Assembly: GCA_022842065.1 (NCBI GenBank)
Contig: JALHQH010000009.1
Coordinates: 254,243 to 318,242 of the forward strand
Length of the DNA: 64,000 bases
Direction: 5' to 3'
Source of the DNA: Caldilineaceae bacterium
Lineage (GTDB): Bacteria; Chloroflexota; Anaerolineae; Caldilineales; Caldilineaceae
Made by a program: the position numbers and the translations under genes. How positions within the stretch are numbered: the first letter of the stretch is position 1; the number at the start of each line of letters is the position of its first letter. The notes under the pieces were generated by a model. That model searched no databases. It saw nothing but the letters and a program-made list of their open reading frames with translations, and was not told the DNA's origin. Positions 1 through 8,388 of the stretch are shown here, piece after piece.

Positions 1-599
1 GCTGCGGTGCGTCCTCGCTGCAGATCGCTGCCGATATTTTCATACGGCCCCGGTTTAACCCAATCGGGGTAGGCGGCCAACATCATACCTGTTTCATAGC
101 GCCCGGCGTGGATGTCGAGCGTCTGCGGCACGCCACTTTGATCATAACCAGGCCCCATAAAGATGCTGACAATGTCGATCAGAAAGGTGGGCAGGCGCTG
201 GCGGATGCGGATATCGCGCGCCAGTACGCCCATCAGGTGGCTGTTGCCGCCGTGCCAGTTCATGAGCACCAGCTTTTGAAAGCCGGCGCGCGCAATGCCG
301 GCGGCCATGTCGTGTACGACCATCAGCAGCGTTTCGGCGCGCAGATCGAGCGAGCCGGCAAAGGTGTGATGCTCACCGCTTTTGGTACACCAGGTGGTCG
401 GTAAAATCAGCGCATCGAGATCGGCGAGCCGCGGGCTCAGGCGGCGCAGCACCTCTTCAACCAGCAGCGCATCGGTGCCGACCGGTAGATGGGGGCCATG
501 TTGCTCGGTCGCGCCAAAGGGCATCAACACAAGCGTCTGCGCCTTATCAATTTGATCAAAATCAGTGGTGGAAAGCTGTTGCCAGTGGCGAATGGACAT
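1..599 (-). CDS. Creatininase family amidohydrolase, cut by window start
   Basis: This frame starts at the ATG at 599 and runs open off the left edge, so only the first 199 codons are present. Metal-ligand signatures of the creatininase/formamide-hydrolase fold are visible: TEQHGPHLPVGTD at residues 31-43 (E32, H34 and D43 expected to bind metal), NWHGGN at 114-119 and HAGRYETG at 164-171, the last matching the family's HAGxxET element. Members cleave C-N bonds in creatinine, formamides or cofactor precursors using two divalent metals. The substrate cannot be told from this fragment. It lies upstream of nothing obviously related; the next gene is a BMP lipoprotein on the same strand, about 250 bp away across a repeat-filled gap. 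Confidence 0.88.
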   Translation of the reverse strand, partial: MSIRHWQQLSTTDFDQIDKAQTLVLMPFGATEQHGPHLPVGTDALLVEEVLRRLSPRLADLDALILPTTWCTKSGEHHTFAGSLDLRAETLLMVVHDMAAGIARAGFQKLVLMNWHGGNSHLMGVLARDIRIRQRLPTFLIDIVSIFMGPGYDQSGVPQTLDIHAGRYETGMMLAAYPDWVKPGPYENIGSDLQRGRTA

Positions 600-644
600 A
601 GGATGATGGGTTCTGGTTACGGGTTATGGATTACGAGTTACGAA

Positions 645-770
645 CCCCCTCCTAACCTCTCCCTGGTAAGGGGAGGAACGATCTCGGAGTCAACTGTTCC
701 CTCCCCAAACTGGGGAGCGCGCCTAGCAGGCAACCGCTCTTAGGCGCGGGTGGGGTGGCTTGGCAGTTAC
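645..770. repeat. Dispersed GC-rich palindromic repeat, family A copy 1
   Basis: The gap between the creatininase and BMP genes holds a repeat with the pattern CCCCTCCTAACC, GGGGAGGAAC, CTCCCC, GGGGAGCGCGCCTAG, GGCAACCGCT, TTAGGCGCGGG, GGGGTGG. The same order recurs at 8671-8770, 30805-30940 and 60161-60282. It is flanked by matching inverted segments (GGTTACGGGTTATGGATTACG on the left, CGTAACCCATAACCCGTAAC on the right). No coding potential is seen. It looks like a REP/MITE-type element that can fold into long hairpins. Confidence 0.75.
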
Positions 771-846
771 TTACAAACTACGCAATCCCCTAACATTGGG
801 GAATGTCCCTGGATGCGTAACCCGTAACCCATAACCCGTAACTTTC

Positions 847-1896
847 TTAGTCGTTGCTAACTTCGTATTCGATCTTGCCGGCGACGAGGTCGTTCCAGAT
901 CTGCTCGAATTGGGCCCACTGTTCCGGGGTGATCAACGCTTCGTTGTAGCCAGCTTCATTGTTATAGCTCCAGTGCCACATCTCGTTGACCGCGGGCTGC
1001 CATTCGGTGCCGGCGGCAAAGGTGCCATCGCGCACATCGTGACCCAATTTGACCACCATGTTGCTCAGATCCATCGCAATGCTGGCGCCCATCAACTCGG
1101 GGGCCAACTGCGTCTGATCGGCGTAACAGCCGAGGACCGTGGCCCCTTCGCTGGTCGCCCCTTCAATCGCACCCAACCCGGTGACATCTGCTGCGTGCCA
1201 GATCACATCGGCACCGTTGCCCACCATTGTGGTCGCGGCTTCGCGCCCCTTGGCGGCATCGCTATAATCGCCGGTGACAACACCGATGGCGGTAATCGTT
1301 TCCACCGTATTCTGTGCCCCGAGGACGAAGGTGTTCTTGATGCCGCGTTGGGTGGGATTGTCACCACCGCCGACAAAACCGACGACACCACTCTTGGAGA
1401 GGATCGCGGCCAGGGCACCGGCGCTGTAGGCCATGTCCCAGTACGCGGGATCGATAAACATGGTATTGGCCGGAATCTCATCTTGCGGCTTAAAGGTGGT
1501 GGCAAAGAAGAATTGGTCCGGGTAATCAGGGGCAATTTCGAGGAAGGCGCTGCCATACTCGAAGCCGTGGCCGATGATCAGTTGGTAGCCATCATCGGCA
1601 TAGCCGCGCGTCGTCTGCGGGATATCGGCTTGGGCAATGTTTTCGGTAAAGGCGACATCGAAGCCCTCTTCCTTCAGCCGCATCAACCCTTCATGCGCAA
1701 ACTGGTGCCAACCACCATCGGTGATCGGGCCAGAAAGCATCAACGCGAGCTTGACGGCTGTTCCTTCGGCGGGCGCGGCTGCTTCATTGCTTTCGGCGGC
1801 TGGGGCAGGCGCGGCAACCGGGGCAGCACACGCGCTGATCAGCAACGCGACAATCAAAATGAGTGTACTAAACACCCCACGACCTTTGTGTAACAT
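847..1896 (-). CDS. BMP-family ABC transporter substrate-binding lipoprotein
   Basis: This 349-aa protein has a lipoprotein signal: a basic N-terminus, a hydrophobic stretch and a lipobox LISAC with the lipidated cysteine at residue 23, followed by an Ala/Pro-rich linker. The mature part resembles the basic membrane protein (Bmp/PnrA/Med) family, with the features GPITDGGWHQFAHEGL near residue 55, a DDGYQLIIGHGFEYG segment and a GFVGGGDNP segment. Family members bind purine nucleosides or related ligands for an ABC importer. No permease or ATPase gene is adjacent here, so either the transporter lies beyond the left edge or elsewhere. Ligand is unknown; the neighbouring creatininase-type hydrolase may hint at a nitrogenous substrate (inference). 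Confidence 0.9.
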   Translation of the reverse strand: MLHKGRGVFSTLILIVALLISACAAPVAAPAPAAESNEAAAPAEGTAVKLALMLSGPITDGGWHQFAHEGLMRLKEEGFDVAFTENIAQADIPQTTRGYADDGYQLIIGHGFEYGSAFLEIAPDYPDQFFFATTFKPQDEIPANTMFIDPAYWDMAYSAGALAAILSKSGVVGFVGGGDNPTQRGIKNTFVLGAQNTVETITAIGVVTGDYSDAAKGREAATTMVGNGADVIWHAADVTGLGAIEGATSEGATVLGCYADQTQLAPELMGASIAMDLSNMVVKLGHDVRDGTFAAGTEWQPAVNEMWHWSYNNEAGYNEALITPEQWAQFEQIWNDLVAGKIEYEVSND

Positions 1897-2016
1897 TTTT
1901 GTTCCTTCTAACGAATAAGCTGATTGATAATGAGAAATGAGAAATTGGTGATTCGTGTTACGCGCTGGGCGCGCCGGCCGCCTTGCCGGCGGCCGGTGTT
2001 CCCAGGGTTGATGGCT

Positions 2017-2808
2017 TTAGCCGCTCGTCAACTGCGCACGCAAGGCGCGCAAAAAGGGGATGTTGTCGTATTGATCAGGCTGGACACGCTCCCAATCGAT
2101 GCCTTGGGGGTCGGGGTATTGGGTGTGGGTCTCAATCGCCTCATCGGGTGTGATCACCCAATCGAGCGGGGTGTCGTGGTTGACCATCACCACCCGTTCG
2201 TTGTCTACGACTTGGGTGCTATGAACGGTGGTTAGGACTGGGGTTGCCGGGGTCACCAGGCCGACCAGGCGCATAATGCCCAGTTCCAGATCGGCAAAAC
2301 CTGCACCCTTGCCGGTGCGCCCGCCGTTGCGCGTCACGGCGACGCAGCCGACAACACAGAGATCATAGGGTTGCATTTCGCGCCAGTCGACGCGCTTGCC
2401 ATATTGCATCGCGCCTTCGGATGTGGCCACGGTTTCAAAGGGAATGCCTTGCTGCTGGAGTAGCACGGGGTCCATCTCTAAAAAGGGGAAATCTGCCGTC
2501 AATTCCGGCACCGGCATGTAGAGCAATTTCCCTTCCTGCAGAGCCCGCAGCCGGACGGGAATTTGGGGCGGATCGGGGTTGGATTTAACGACCTTGGCGG
2601 TCCGCCAGATCGCCAGTTCGGCCAGGCGTGCCGCCGCTTTGTCGGCCCCCACAAAGTTGGGGATGCGGCTAAAGGCGGGGCCAATCGCTAGGTTGCGTGT
2701 TTCGAGGGCTGCCCAAATCTCTTGGCGCAACTGATCTTTGGTCATGTTGCGACCGGCCCAACGTCCCTGCGTTGGCGCTCCTTGGGGTGGGGCATGCGTT
2801 TCAGCCAT
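2017..2808 (-). CDS. 5-formyltetrahydrofolate cyclo-ligase-like protein
   Basis: The 263-aa product resembles the MTHFS-domain (5-FTHF cyclo-ligase) superfamily. The clearest mark is NGGRTGKGAGFADLELGI around residues 160-177, the glycine-rich loop that in the true enzyme holds ATP and the folate phosphate site. The N-terminal helix with KDQLRQEIWAAL and the basic segment RLAELAIWRTAKVVKSNPD also fit. It is longer than classic cyclo-ligases (about 190-200 aa) and closer to the MTHFSD-like branch, whose exact substrate is not settled. AAAGGA sits ahead of the ATG at 2808. It is transcribed divergently from the histidine kinase at 3139. Confidence 0.8.
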   Translation of the reverse strand: MAETHAPPQGAPTQGRWAGRNMTKDQLRQEIWAALETRNLAIGPAFSRIPNFVGADKAAARLAELAIWRTAKVVKSNPDPPQIPVRLRALQEGKLLYMPVPELTADFPFLEMDPVLLQQQGIPFETVATSEGAMQYGKRVDWREMQPYDLCVVGCVAVTRNGGRTGKGAGFADLELGIMRLVGLVTPATPVLTTVHSTQVVDNERVVMVNHDTPLDWVITPDEAIETHTQYPDPQGIDWERVQPDQYDNIPFLRALRAQLTSG

Positions 2809-2887
2809 ACTTCATCCTTTAATTGCGCGTGTAGAGGGCATGGGGCAGGGTAACCGGCTAATCAATTCCCTGCCATGCCTTTAGCTG

Positions 2888-2893
2888 ATTATA
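2888..2893 (-). promoter_or_regulatory. Possible -10 box for the cyclo-ligase-like gene
   Basis: Read on the minus strand this is TATAAT, about 80 bp upstream of the ATG at 2808. No good -35 hexamer lies at the expected distance. An imperfect inverted repeat (GCATGGGGCAGGG and CCCTGCCATGC, about 2840-2880) lies in the leader between it and the start codon. Confidence 0.35.
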
Positions 2894-3005
2894 TAGTAGG
2901 ATTATCGCATTTATATTCAGCAAAGTCCACAGCGATTGGGATACGCTGCTTGTGCATTATCACCACGCTGCTTACAATCTTGCTTGTGCTGGTTGGCCGG
3001 CCAGA

Positions 3006-3035
3006 TTGACAAGTTGGGCTAGATCAGGATAATGA
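3006..3035 (+). promoter_or_regulatory. Predicted sigma-70 promoter for the kinase/regulator pair
   Basis: TTGACA at 3006-3011 and TAATGA at 3030-3035 are separated by 18 bp, about 100 bp ahead of the kinase start at 3139. The -35 is a perfect consensus and the -10 is weak. The rest of the 2809-3138 gap shows no coding potential. Confidence 0.5.
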
Positions 3036-3138
3036 GAAGACCGGTGCGCGCTGGTTGGCCAGTTAAATCCCGTCCGACCCTGCCGTCCAATCCATTTCTT
3101 GGCCACATCTTAATCGTGAAGTCTGTTTGAGGTAATTC

Positions 3139-4761
3139 ATGTCCGCTGCTCTCTGGTCCCCATTGGGCCGCAGGGTCTACAATCTCATCCTCTCCGTGCC
3201 GGTCAACGTTAAAATCGCTGGGATCATGTTGCTGCCGGTGCTGATCCTGGGCTTTTCGCTCAACTACTGGGTGACCTCGGGGCTGTCGGATTGGCTCTCT
3301 TATCTGTTAACCGATGTGCGGGTGGAAGCCGCGATGGCCGCCGGTCGGCGTAGTGTCACGCTGGTGACGGTGCTCAGCGCGGCGGCCTCGATCCTGCTGG
3401 CCTCGCTACTGACCTTCTGGTTGATCCGCCCGCTACACGAGCTGCGCAAGATGGCAACTCAGGTGGCCGAAGGTGATCTCGCCGCCCGTGCCCCCGTCTA
3501 CTCGAACGATGAAATCGGTGAGGTCGCGGTAGCCATCAACACTATGACCGACCATCTGGTGCGCGTCCAAACTGATCTCACCCGCTCTAATCGCCGGCTG
3601 ACGGCGATCAACCAGGTGATCCAGGCCGCGGATCGCGACCGTGAGATCCACGATGTCCTCTATAGCATTCTGGGGACGGTGTTGGATGTGCTCAACCTGG
3701 AGATGGGCTGGGTCTATCTGCGCGACCCGGATCGTAATCTCTACCACCTGGCCAGTTGGCGCAATGTGCCGCCCGAACTGGGAGAACAGTTATTACATGA
3801 CCTGGCGCAACCGCTCTGTCATTGCCAGCAACTGTTGCTGGAGGGGGCATTATCAACCAGTGTGACCTCCTGTCCTTGCGCCCGTCTGGCCGCCCATTGC
3901 CCGCCGGGTAAACAAGCCGCGCACTTTACCTTGCCGATCATCACCGGTGAACAGCACTTAGGGGTGGTCAATCTGCTCTGCCCCGAGGCGCAGACCCTCT
4001 CGGCGGATGACCTTGACCTGCTGTCGGCGATCAGTGTCCAGATTTCAGAAGTGGTCGCCAATACCTGGCTGCGGCTGAAGCTGGCCGAAAAGGAAAAGGC
4101 GCGCCAATATTTGCTTGAATCACTGGTGGAAGCGCAAGAAGAAGAGCGCGGGCGGCTGGCGCGCGAATTACACGATGGGGCCGGCCAGATGCTCACGACC
4201 TTGTTAGTGCGCCTCAAGATGTTGGAAGGCCAGGCCGGTAGCCCTGACGCCCAACAGGGGTTCGCCGCTACGCTGGACATGGTTTCGGCCACGATTGAAC
4301 AAGTGCGCGATCTCTCCTATGGTTTGCGTCCAGCCGCTTTAGAAGAGTTTGGTCTGGCCGTTGCCCTGCGCACCCTCGTTGCGGAAACCTTGGAAGATGC
4401 CGGGATTGCGACCCGCTGCCGCGTCGAACTGGGCAAAATGGTGCTCCCCCATAGTATCGAAGTCTCCCTCTATCGCATCGCTCAAGAAGCGGTGACCAAT
4501 GTCATTCGCCATGCCCAGGCGGCGGCGGTGGCGGTGGCCTTTACGGCTTGCAATGGGGGTGTCAGCTTGCAGATCAGCGACGATGGCATTGGCTTTTTGC
4601 CCCATCAGCCGGCCGCACCGGGGGGCAAACGGCACCTCGGGCTGATCAGCATGGCCGAGCGGGCGCAGATGGTGGGTGGCACCCTCCAAGTCAAGAGTGC
4701 CCCAGGCCAGGGGACGACGCTTCAAATCTTTGTCCCCCTGCCGGAAAGTGTGATGGCATGA
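3139..4761 (+). CDS. NarX-type sensor histidine kinase with cysteine-rich GAF domain
   Basis: The 540-aa membrane kinase has hydrophobic segments at about 25-46 and 72-96, a HAMP linker to about 148, a GAF-like domain at about 160-310, a HisKA_3 phosphoacceptor region with the motif RLARELHDGAGQ (phospho-His near residue 345), and a HATPase domain to the C-terminus with DDGIGF and GLISMAERA boxes. The region between the membrane segments is short, so sensing is probably cytoplasmic or in the membrane. The GAF holds five cysteines spaced C-x-C-x15-C-x-C-x6-C (residues 227-254), which could bind metal or an Fe-S cluster. It overlaps the regulator gene by ATGA, so the two are cotranscribed. A GAGGT ribosome site precedes the ATG. 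Confidence 0.9.
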   Translation: MSAALWSPLGRRVYNLILSVPVNVKIAGIMLLPVLILGFSLNYWVTSGLSDWLSYLLTDVRVEAAMAAGRRSVTLVTVLSAAASILLASLLTFWLIRPLHELRKMATQVAEGDLAARAPVYSNDEIGEVAVAINTMTDHLVRVQTDLTRSNRRLTAINQVIQAADRDREIHDVLYSILGTVLDVLNLEMGWVYLRDPDRNLYHLASWRNVPPELGEQLLHDLAQPLCHCQQLLLEGALSTSVTSCPCARLAAHCPPGKQAAHFTLPIITGEQHLGVVNLLCPEAQTLSADDLDLLSAISVQISEVVANTWLRLKLAEKEKARQYLLESLVEAQEEERGRLARELHDGAGQMLTTLLVRLKMLEGQAGSPDAQQGFAATLDMVSATIEQVRDLSYGLRPAALEEFGLAVALRTLVAETLEDAGIATRCRVELGKMVLPHSIEVSLYRIAQEAVTNVIRHAQAAAVAVAFTACNGGVSLQISDDGIGFLPHQPAAPGGKRHLGLISMAERAQMVGGTLQVKSAPGQGTTLQIFVPLPESVMA

Positions 4762-5432
4762 CGCAAACCTCGCACAATCCTGTGCGCATCCTACTGGTGG
4801 ATGATCATAATGTGCTGCGTGATGGCTTGCGCGCCCTGTTGGAGAATGAGCCTGATCTGCGCGTCGTCGGCGAAGCGGGGACCGGTGCCCAAGCCATTGC
4901 GTTGGCCCACACCCTGCAGCCGGATGTTGTTGTGCTGGACCTGGGCTTGCCCGATATGAGCGGTATTGACGTTATTCGCGCCATTCGCCTGGCGCAGACC
5001 GCCCTGCGCATTGTTGTCCTCTCCATGTATAGCCAACGTGAATTTGTCGTGCCGGCGATTGAAGCCGGCTGTGATGGCTATGTCCCCAAATCCTCCGCGC
5101 ACACCAGTCTGCTCCAGGCCATCCGCACTGTCCTCACCGGCGAGCGCTATCTACATCCAACCGCGGCCACCGCGCTTATCGGTTCGCTGCGCGACCATCA
5201 ATCAGAAAGTGCCCAGTTTGCGGCCCTCTCCGAACGGGAACAGGATGTGCTCCGTCTGACCGCGCAAGGCTTCACCAGCCGGGAGATCGGCGAAACCTTG
5301 ATCATCAGTGCCAAAACCGTAGAGACCTATCGCCAGCGCGCCATGGAAAAATTAGGGATCGAGCATCGCTCCGATCTGGTCAAATTTGCCGTGCGCGCTG
5401 GGCTATTAGATGATTTCAAACGTAACGGTTAA
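4758..5432 (+). CDS. NarL/FixJ-family response regulator
   Basis: The start at 4758 overlaps the kinase stop by four bases, giving a 224-aa protein. A longer frame upstream lies inside the kinase gene and is not used. The receiver domain has the acidic pair in ILLVDDH and the phosphoacceptor Asp at residue 61 (VVLDLGLPD), with a conserved Lys in YVPKSS. The C-terminal LuxR-type helix-turn-helix reads LTAQGFTSREIGETL followed by SAKTVETYRQR. It is almost certainly the partner of the kinase ahead of it. Target genes are not known; the reductive dehalogenase locus downstream is a possible but unsupported candidate. Confidence 0.93.
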   Translation: MTQTSHNPVRILLVDDHNVLRDGLRALLENEPDLRVVGEAGTGAQAIALAHTLQPDVVVLDLGLPDMSGIDVIRAIRLAQTALRIVVLSMYSQREFVVPAIEAGCDGYVPKSSAHTSLLQAIRTVLTGERYLHPTAATALIGSLRDHQSESAQFAALSEREQDVLRLTAQGFTSREIGETLIISAKTVETYRQRAMEKLGIEHRSDLVKFAVRAGLLDDFKRNG

Positions 5433-5436
5433 AAGC

Positions 5437-5463
5437 AGCCCACGTTGCATTGCAACGTGGGCT
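5437..5463 (+). terminator. Hairpin terminator after the NarL-type regulator
   Basis: A 13-bp perfect inverted repeat (AGCCCACGTTGCA and its complement around a single base) begins five bases after the regulator stop. There is no U-run, so termination efficiency is uncertain. Confidence 0.55.
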
Positions 5464-5567
5464 TCGGCCATTGCAAAATGTAAATCATCCACCCTTGGGT
5501 GCGAAGTGTCAGGAAGAAAAAGCTTATCCTTCGTGTGTCTTCGTGGATAATTTTTGGGGAAATGGCC

Positions 5568-5900
5568 TTAGACAGGGATGGCCGCGTTAGTCTGCTGTGC
5601 TCGGCGGTGGCGTTTGCTCAGGTTGGTCGCCAGCGTGACCACGGCGATCACAATGGTCATCGGGACCAACGTTTTCAGAAAGCCCAGCCAGCCGCCCACA
5701 CGCAAGAATTGACTGCCATCCCGGTCAAACCCGGCCTCGCCGCCTGGTGGGAGCGGGCGTCCTTCGTCCCCGTCAAAGTCACCTTGCTGTTCCACGCCCG
5801 TGCTGCTGTCGCTACTACCTTGCGTACCCACCACCCATGTCGCGCCGACCACGGTCAGCGCCGCGAGTAAGATGATTAAAATGCGGCTCATTGTTTTCAT
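5568..5900 (-). CDS. Hypothetical two-segment membrane protein
   Basis: I do not recognise this 110-aa protein. It has a hydrophobic N-terminus (residues about 5-25, signal or anchor), an acidic glycine-rich middle (GDFDGDEGRPLPPGGEAGFDRDG), a second hydrophobic stretch at about 74-92 and a basic tail. Most of the middle would lie outside the membrane. AAGGAAGGAA precedes the ATG. It stands alone between the kinase pair and the DUF4405 gene, on the opposite strand to the kinase operon. Confidence 0.6.
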   Translation of the reverse strand: MKTMSRILIILLAALTVVGATWVVGTQGSSDSSTGVEQQGDFDGDEGRPLPPGGEAGFDRDGSQFLRVGGWLGFLKTLVPMTIVIAVVTLATNLSKRHRRAQQTNAAIPV

Positions 5901-5944
5901 TGGATCTTATTCCTTCCTTTGTTGTGACGTTCAAGTTCCCTCAG

Positions 5945-6105
5945 CCTAACCCACCCCTGCTAGTAAGGTAAGGGGCGGCATGTGTACTCAGCGTCCCCAG
6001 ACGCTGATCCCGCCTTGACGGGTTGCGTATCGGGGAACCGCGGCGAGTACTGGCGGGGGATGCGCACTCCTCGCTTACCTTACTGGTCGTGGGGTTAGGG
6101 TGGCT
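5945..6105. repeat. Long inverted-repeat element, family D
   Basis: The arms CCTAACCCACCCCTGCTAGTAAGGTAAG and CTTACCTTACTGGTCGTGGGGTTAGG are imperfect inverted copies. The interior holds smaller palindromes (CAGCGTCCCCAGACGCTG; CCCGCCTTGACGGG) and GGGGATGCGCA. Similar interior motifs occur at 36052-36196 and 39598-39660. It fills the gap between two minus-strand genes. Confidence 0.6.
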
Positions 6106-6125
6106 TTGTTCGTTGCGATTTGTTG

Positions 6126-6659
6126 TTAAGCCGTTTCAGCCATGCCGTTTTCCGCGACTTTACGCCCCGTCAACGGTGCCCACAGATAGCGGGACCAGGC
6201 ATTGGTGAACCAGGACCAACTGAGGGCCAAGTGTAAACCCACCAGGAAGATCACCAGATTCGAGGTCAGATGATGCAAGCCACTCCAAAAGCGGCTGGGT
6301 TCGATGGCTAGGCCGACCGCGGGCAGGGCATCGCGCGAAATCAAGATCCCCGAAGCCACCACGATCACCATCACCGCAAAGAGCAGCAGATCCACCCCAT
6401 AGCGCAGGCGTTGCACCGCCGGCAACTTGGCAAAGAGGCGACGGGTACTATTGCTGATCCATTGCCAGTGTACCAGCAGGTGATAGACCAGCGCACCACC
6501 GAAAACGATCCCCAACCACTCGTGGACGGCGATACCGGTGAGATGGGTGTTCATATCGACAATAAACATTAAAAAGAGGGCGATATCAATCCAAAAGTTC
6601 TTCATGGTTTCTGACCAATGGCGCTTAGGCTGCGCCGTGGTCAACGTTGCGACGGTCAT
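6126..6659 (-). CDS. DUF4405 / cytochrome b561-like membrane protein
   Basis: The 177-aa protein has four hydrophobic segments (about 24-42, 45-66, 88-110, 126-150) with histidines placed in or next to them: HLTG near 39, HEWLG near 47, HLLVHW near 60, HHLT near 129 and GLHLAL near 142. That arrangement fits the DUF4405 family, small four-helix proteins related to haem-b cytochromes. It could pass electrons within the membrane. It is divergent from the reductive dehalogenase gene, which makes a link to that respiratory chain plausible but unproven. AAAGGG precedes the ATG at 6659. Confidence 0.75.
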   Translation of the reverse strand: MTVATLTTAQPKRHWSETMKNFWIDIALFLMFIVDMNTHLTGIAVHEWLGIVFGGALVYHLLVHWQWISNSTRRLFAKLPAVQRLRYGVDLLLFAVMVIVVASGILISRDALPAVGLAIEPSRFWSGLHHLTSNLVIFLVGLHLALSWSWFTNAWSRYLWAPLTGRKVAENGMAETA

Positions 6660-6907
6660 GATTGCAATCCCTTTCCTGATGATTCAACATAATTTAGCTT
6701 GTGTTGTCTCCATGATACCGCCCAAATGTTGAGAAATCGTCAAGATTTTATCGGGATCTGCTCTTCTTTCTGCTTAGCCTCCCCACCCATGTCAGGGAAA
6801 TCCCTACACAAAAGCAGGTTTTTCCCGCTACCGGGCGCGCTTGCCTCCTGTTATAGTAGTCACAGCGTTCGCATACGCCAGTTTCTACACCAACTGTAAC
6901 GAGCCCT

Positions 6908-6962
6908 TGCAACCCTGCAACCCTGCAACCCTGCAACCCTGCAACTTTGCACCCTTGCAACC
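6908..6962. repeat. Octamer tandem array in the rdhA leader
   Basis: Seven copies of an 8-bp unit (TGCAACCC four times, then three variants) end about 25 bp before the rdhA start codon. The array lies in the untranslated leader, just upstream of the ribosome binding site. Copy-number slippage here could alter expression. Confidence 0.8.
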
Positions 6963-6987
6963 ACTCGCTACTATCAATAAAGGAGTC

Positions 6988-8382
6988 ATGATGGCAGACA
7001 AAAGCACCCTTACCTTAGGCCGCCGCGATTTTCTGCGCGTGGCCACGCTTGGCGCCGGTGCCGCCGCCGTGGCCGGCACCACCAAAACCGTCACCGCCGC
7101 ACCGGCCACCTTCCGCGCTGGTGAATTTGCGGACCCCGCCGGTCGCCCCCAGCGCCCGTGGTGGGTCAAAACCGTCGATCAGCCAACCACCGAGATCGAC
7201 TGGTCCGTCATGAAGCGCTATGCCGAGACTAGCACCGTGCGCAAAGGCATGCCCGGCTATGTCGGCCAAGACGAGGTCGACCGCTACACCGAGGCCGGCC
7301 AACAGAACGAATTACAGCGTATGTTGGACAATGTTGACGGCTACACGCTGAAAGATCAAGCACTCGCCGCCGCCCACGTTGGCGTGGGTAAAAGTTTCCT
7401 TGGCCCGCAAAAGGCGAAGACGCCTGAAGAGCGCGGCGTGCCCGCATGGACCGGTAGCCCGGAGGAAGCCGCCAAGATTTTGCGCGCGGCCATGCGTCAC
7501 TTTGGCGCAGCCACCGTTGGCTTCTTTGCTTTAGACGACAACACGCGCAAGCTGATCTATGGCTTTGATCCCGACGGCAAAGAGCTGGTCTTCACCGATG
7601 ACCCGCTGGCCTCGGAAAATGACACCACCCGCTTCATCCCGAACAGTTGTAAATATTGTATGGTCTACACGGTGCAGATGTCGCAAGAGACCATGCGCCG
7701 CTCGCCCACCGTCACCGGCTCGCAGACCACCTCGCTCGCCTACAAACGCGGCGAAACGATTCAAGCGTCCGTTCAAGAATTCCTGCGTGGCCTTGGCTAC
7801 CAGGGGCTTGGCGAGTCTACTACTAATGCATTGGGCATTGCCCCGGCGATGGGCGTCATGGCTGGCTTGGGTGAGCTCTCGCGCCTCAACCGGCTGATTA
7901 CCCCGGAATTTGGCCCGATGGTGCGTGTCTTCAAAGTGCTCACCGATCTGCCCGTCGCTGTGGACAAACCAATTGACGCCGGGATCATGGAGTTTTGCAA
8001 GCGCTGCAAGAAATGTGCCGAAGCCTGCCCCTCTGAATCGCTCAGCTTTGACGATGAACCCAGCTGGGAAGTCAAGGGTGGCTGGAACAATCCGGGCCAC
8101 AAAGCCTACTTTGAAAATTCGGTCAGTTGTATGACCTACTGGCGCGAAAAGGCCGGCACCAACTGCGGCATCTGCTTTGCGGTCTGTCCTTTCTCCAAAA
8201 AGGACAAAGCCTGGATCCATGAATGGGTCAAGGCCGGCTCGGCGCTCGCCCCCTTTGCCGATACCTTCTTCCGCACCATGGATGACGCCTTTGGCTATGG
8301 CACCAAGGCCGGCAGCGAAGCATGGTGGTCCCTGGATCTGCCCGAATATGGCATCGACAGCAATCAGCCCGTCAAAGGATAA
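6988..8382 (+). CDS. rdhA: Reductive dehalogenase catalytic subunit
   Basis: The 464-aa protein carries a Tat signal (GRRDFLRVA at residues 11-19, then an Ala/Gly hydrophobic core). The C-terminal half has the RdhA pattern: AGLGELSRLNRLITPEFGP near 292-310, a TDLPVAVDKPID segment near 319-330, then two ferredoxin-like clusters. The first is C337-x2-C340-x2-C343-x3-C347-P; the second is C393-x2-C396-x3-C400-P with an extra Cys at 381. The family uses a corrinoid cofactor and two 4Fe-4S clusters to remove halogen from organic compounds outside the membrane. QueG-type epoxyqueuosine reductases are related but have no Tat signal. AAAGGAG precedes ATG 6988; the open frame extends further upstream through the octamer array and is not used. 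Confidence 0.92.
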   Translation: MMADKSTLTLGRRDFLRVATLGAGAAAVAGTTKTVTAAPATFRAGEFADPAGRPQRPWWVKTVDQPTTEIDWSVMKRYAETSTVRKGMPGYVGQDEVDRYTEAGQQNELQRMLDNVDGYTLKDQALAAAHVGVGKSFLGPQKAKTPEERGVPAWTGSPEEAAKILRAAMRHFGAATVGFFALDDNTRKLIYGFDPDGKELVFTDDPLASENDTTRFIPNSCKYCMVYTVQMSQETMRRSPTVTGSQTTSLAYKRGETIQASVQEFLRGLGYQGLGESTTNALGIAPAMGVMAGLGELSRLNRLITPEFGPMVRVFKVLTDLPVAVDKPIDAGIMEFCKRCKKCAEACPSESLSFDDEPSWEVKGGWNNPGHKAYFENSVSCMTYWREKAGTNCGICFAVCPFSKKDKAWIHEWVKAGSALAPFADTFFRTMDDAFGYGTKAGSEAWWSLDLPEYGIDSNQPVKG

Positions 8383-8388
8383 TCAATC

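Noticed and set aside
910..1893. Long open frame (327 codons) on the plus strand opposite the BMP gene
   Set aside because: It mirrors the codon pattern of the minus-strand lipoprotein, which has a clear lipobox and family match. The plus frame has no domain.
6733..6747. FNR-like box TTGAGAAATCGTCAA upstream of rdhA
   Set aside because: The half-site spacing is one base off the FNR pattern and the half-sites are imperfect, so it is not reported as a site.
6908..6962. Octamer array as CRISPR or coding
   Set aside because: The unit is only 8 bp with no spacers, and frames through it are simple low-complexity strings.
6988..8382. Call as epoxyqueuosine reductase (QueG)
   Set aside because: QueG is cytosolic and lacks a Tat signal. 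This gene has a Tat signal and is followed by an RdhB-like anchor, an RdhC-like protein and ApbE.
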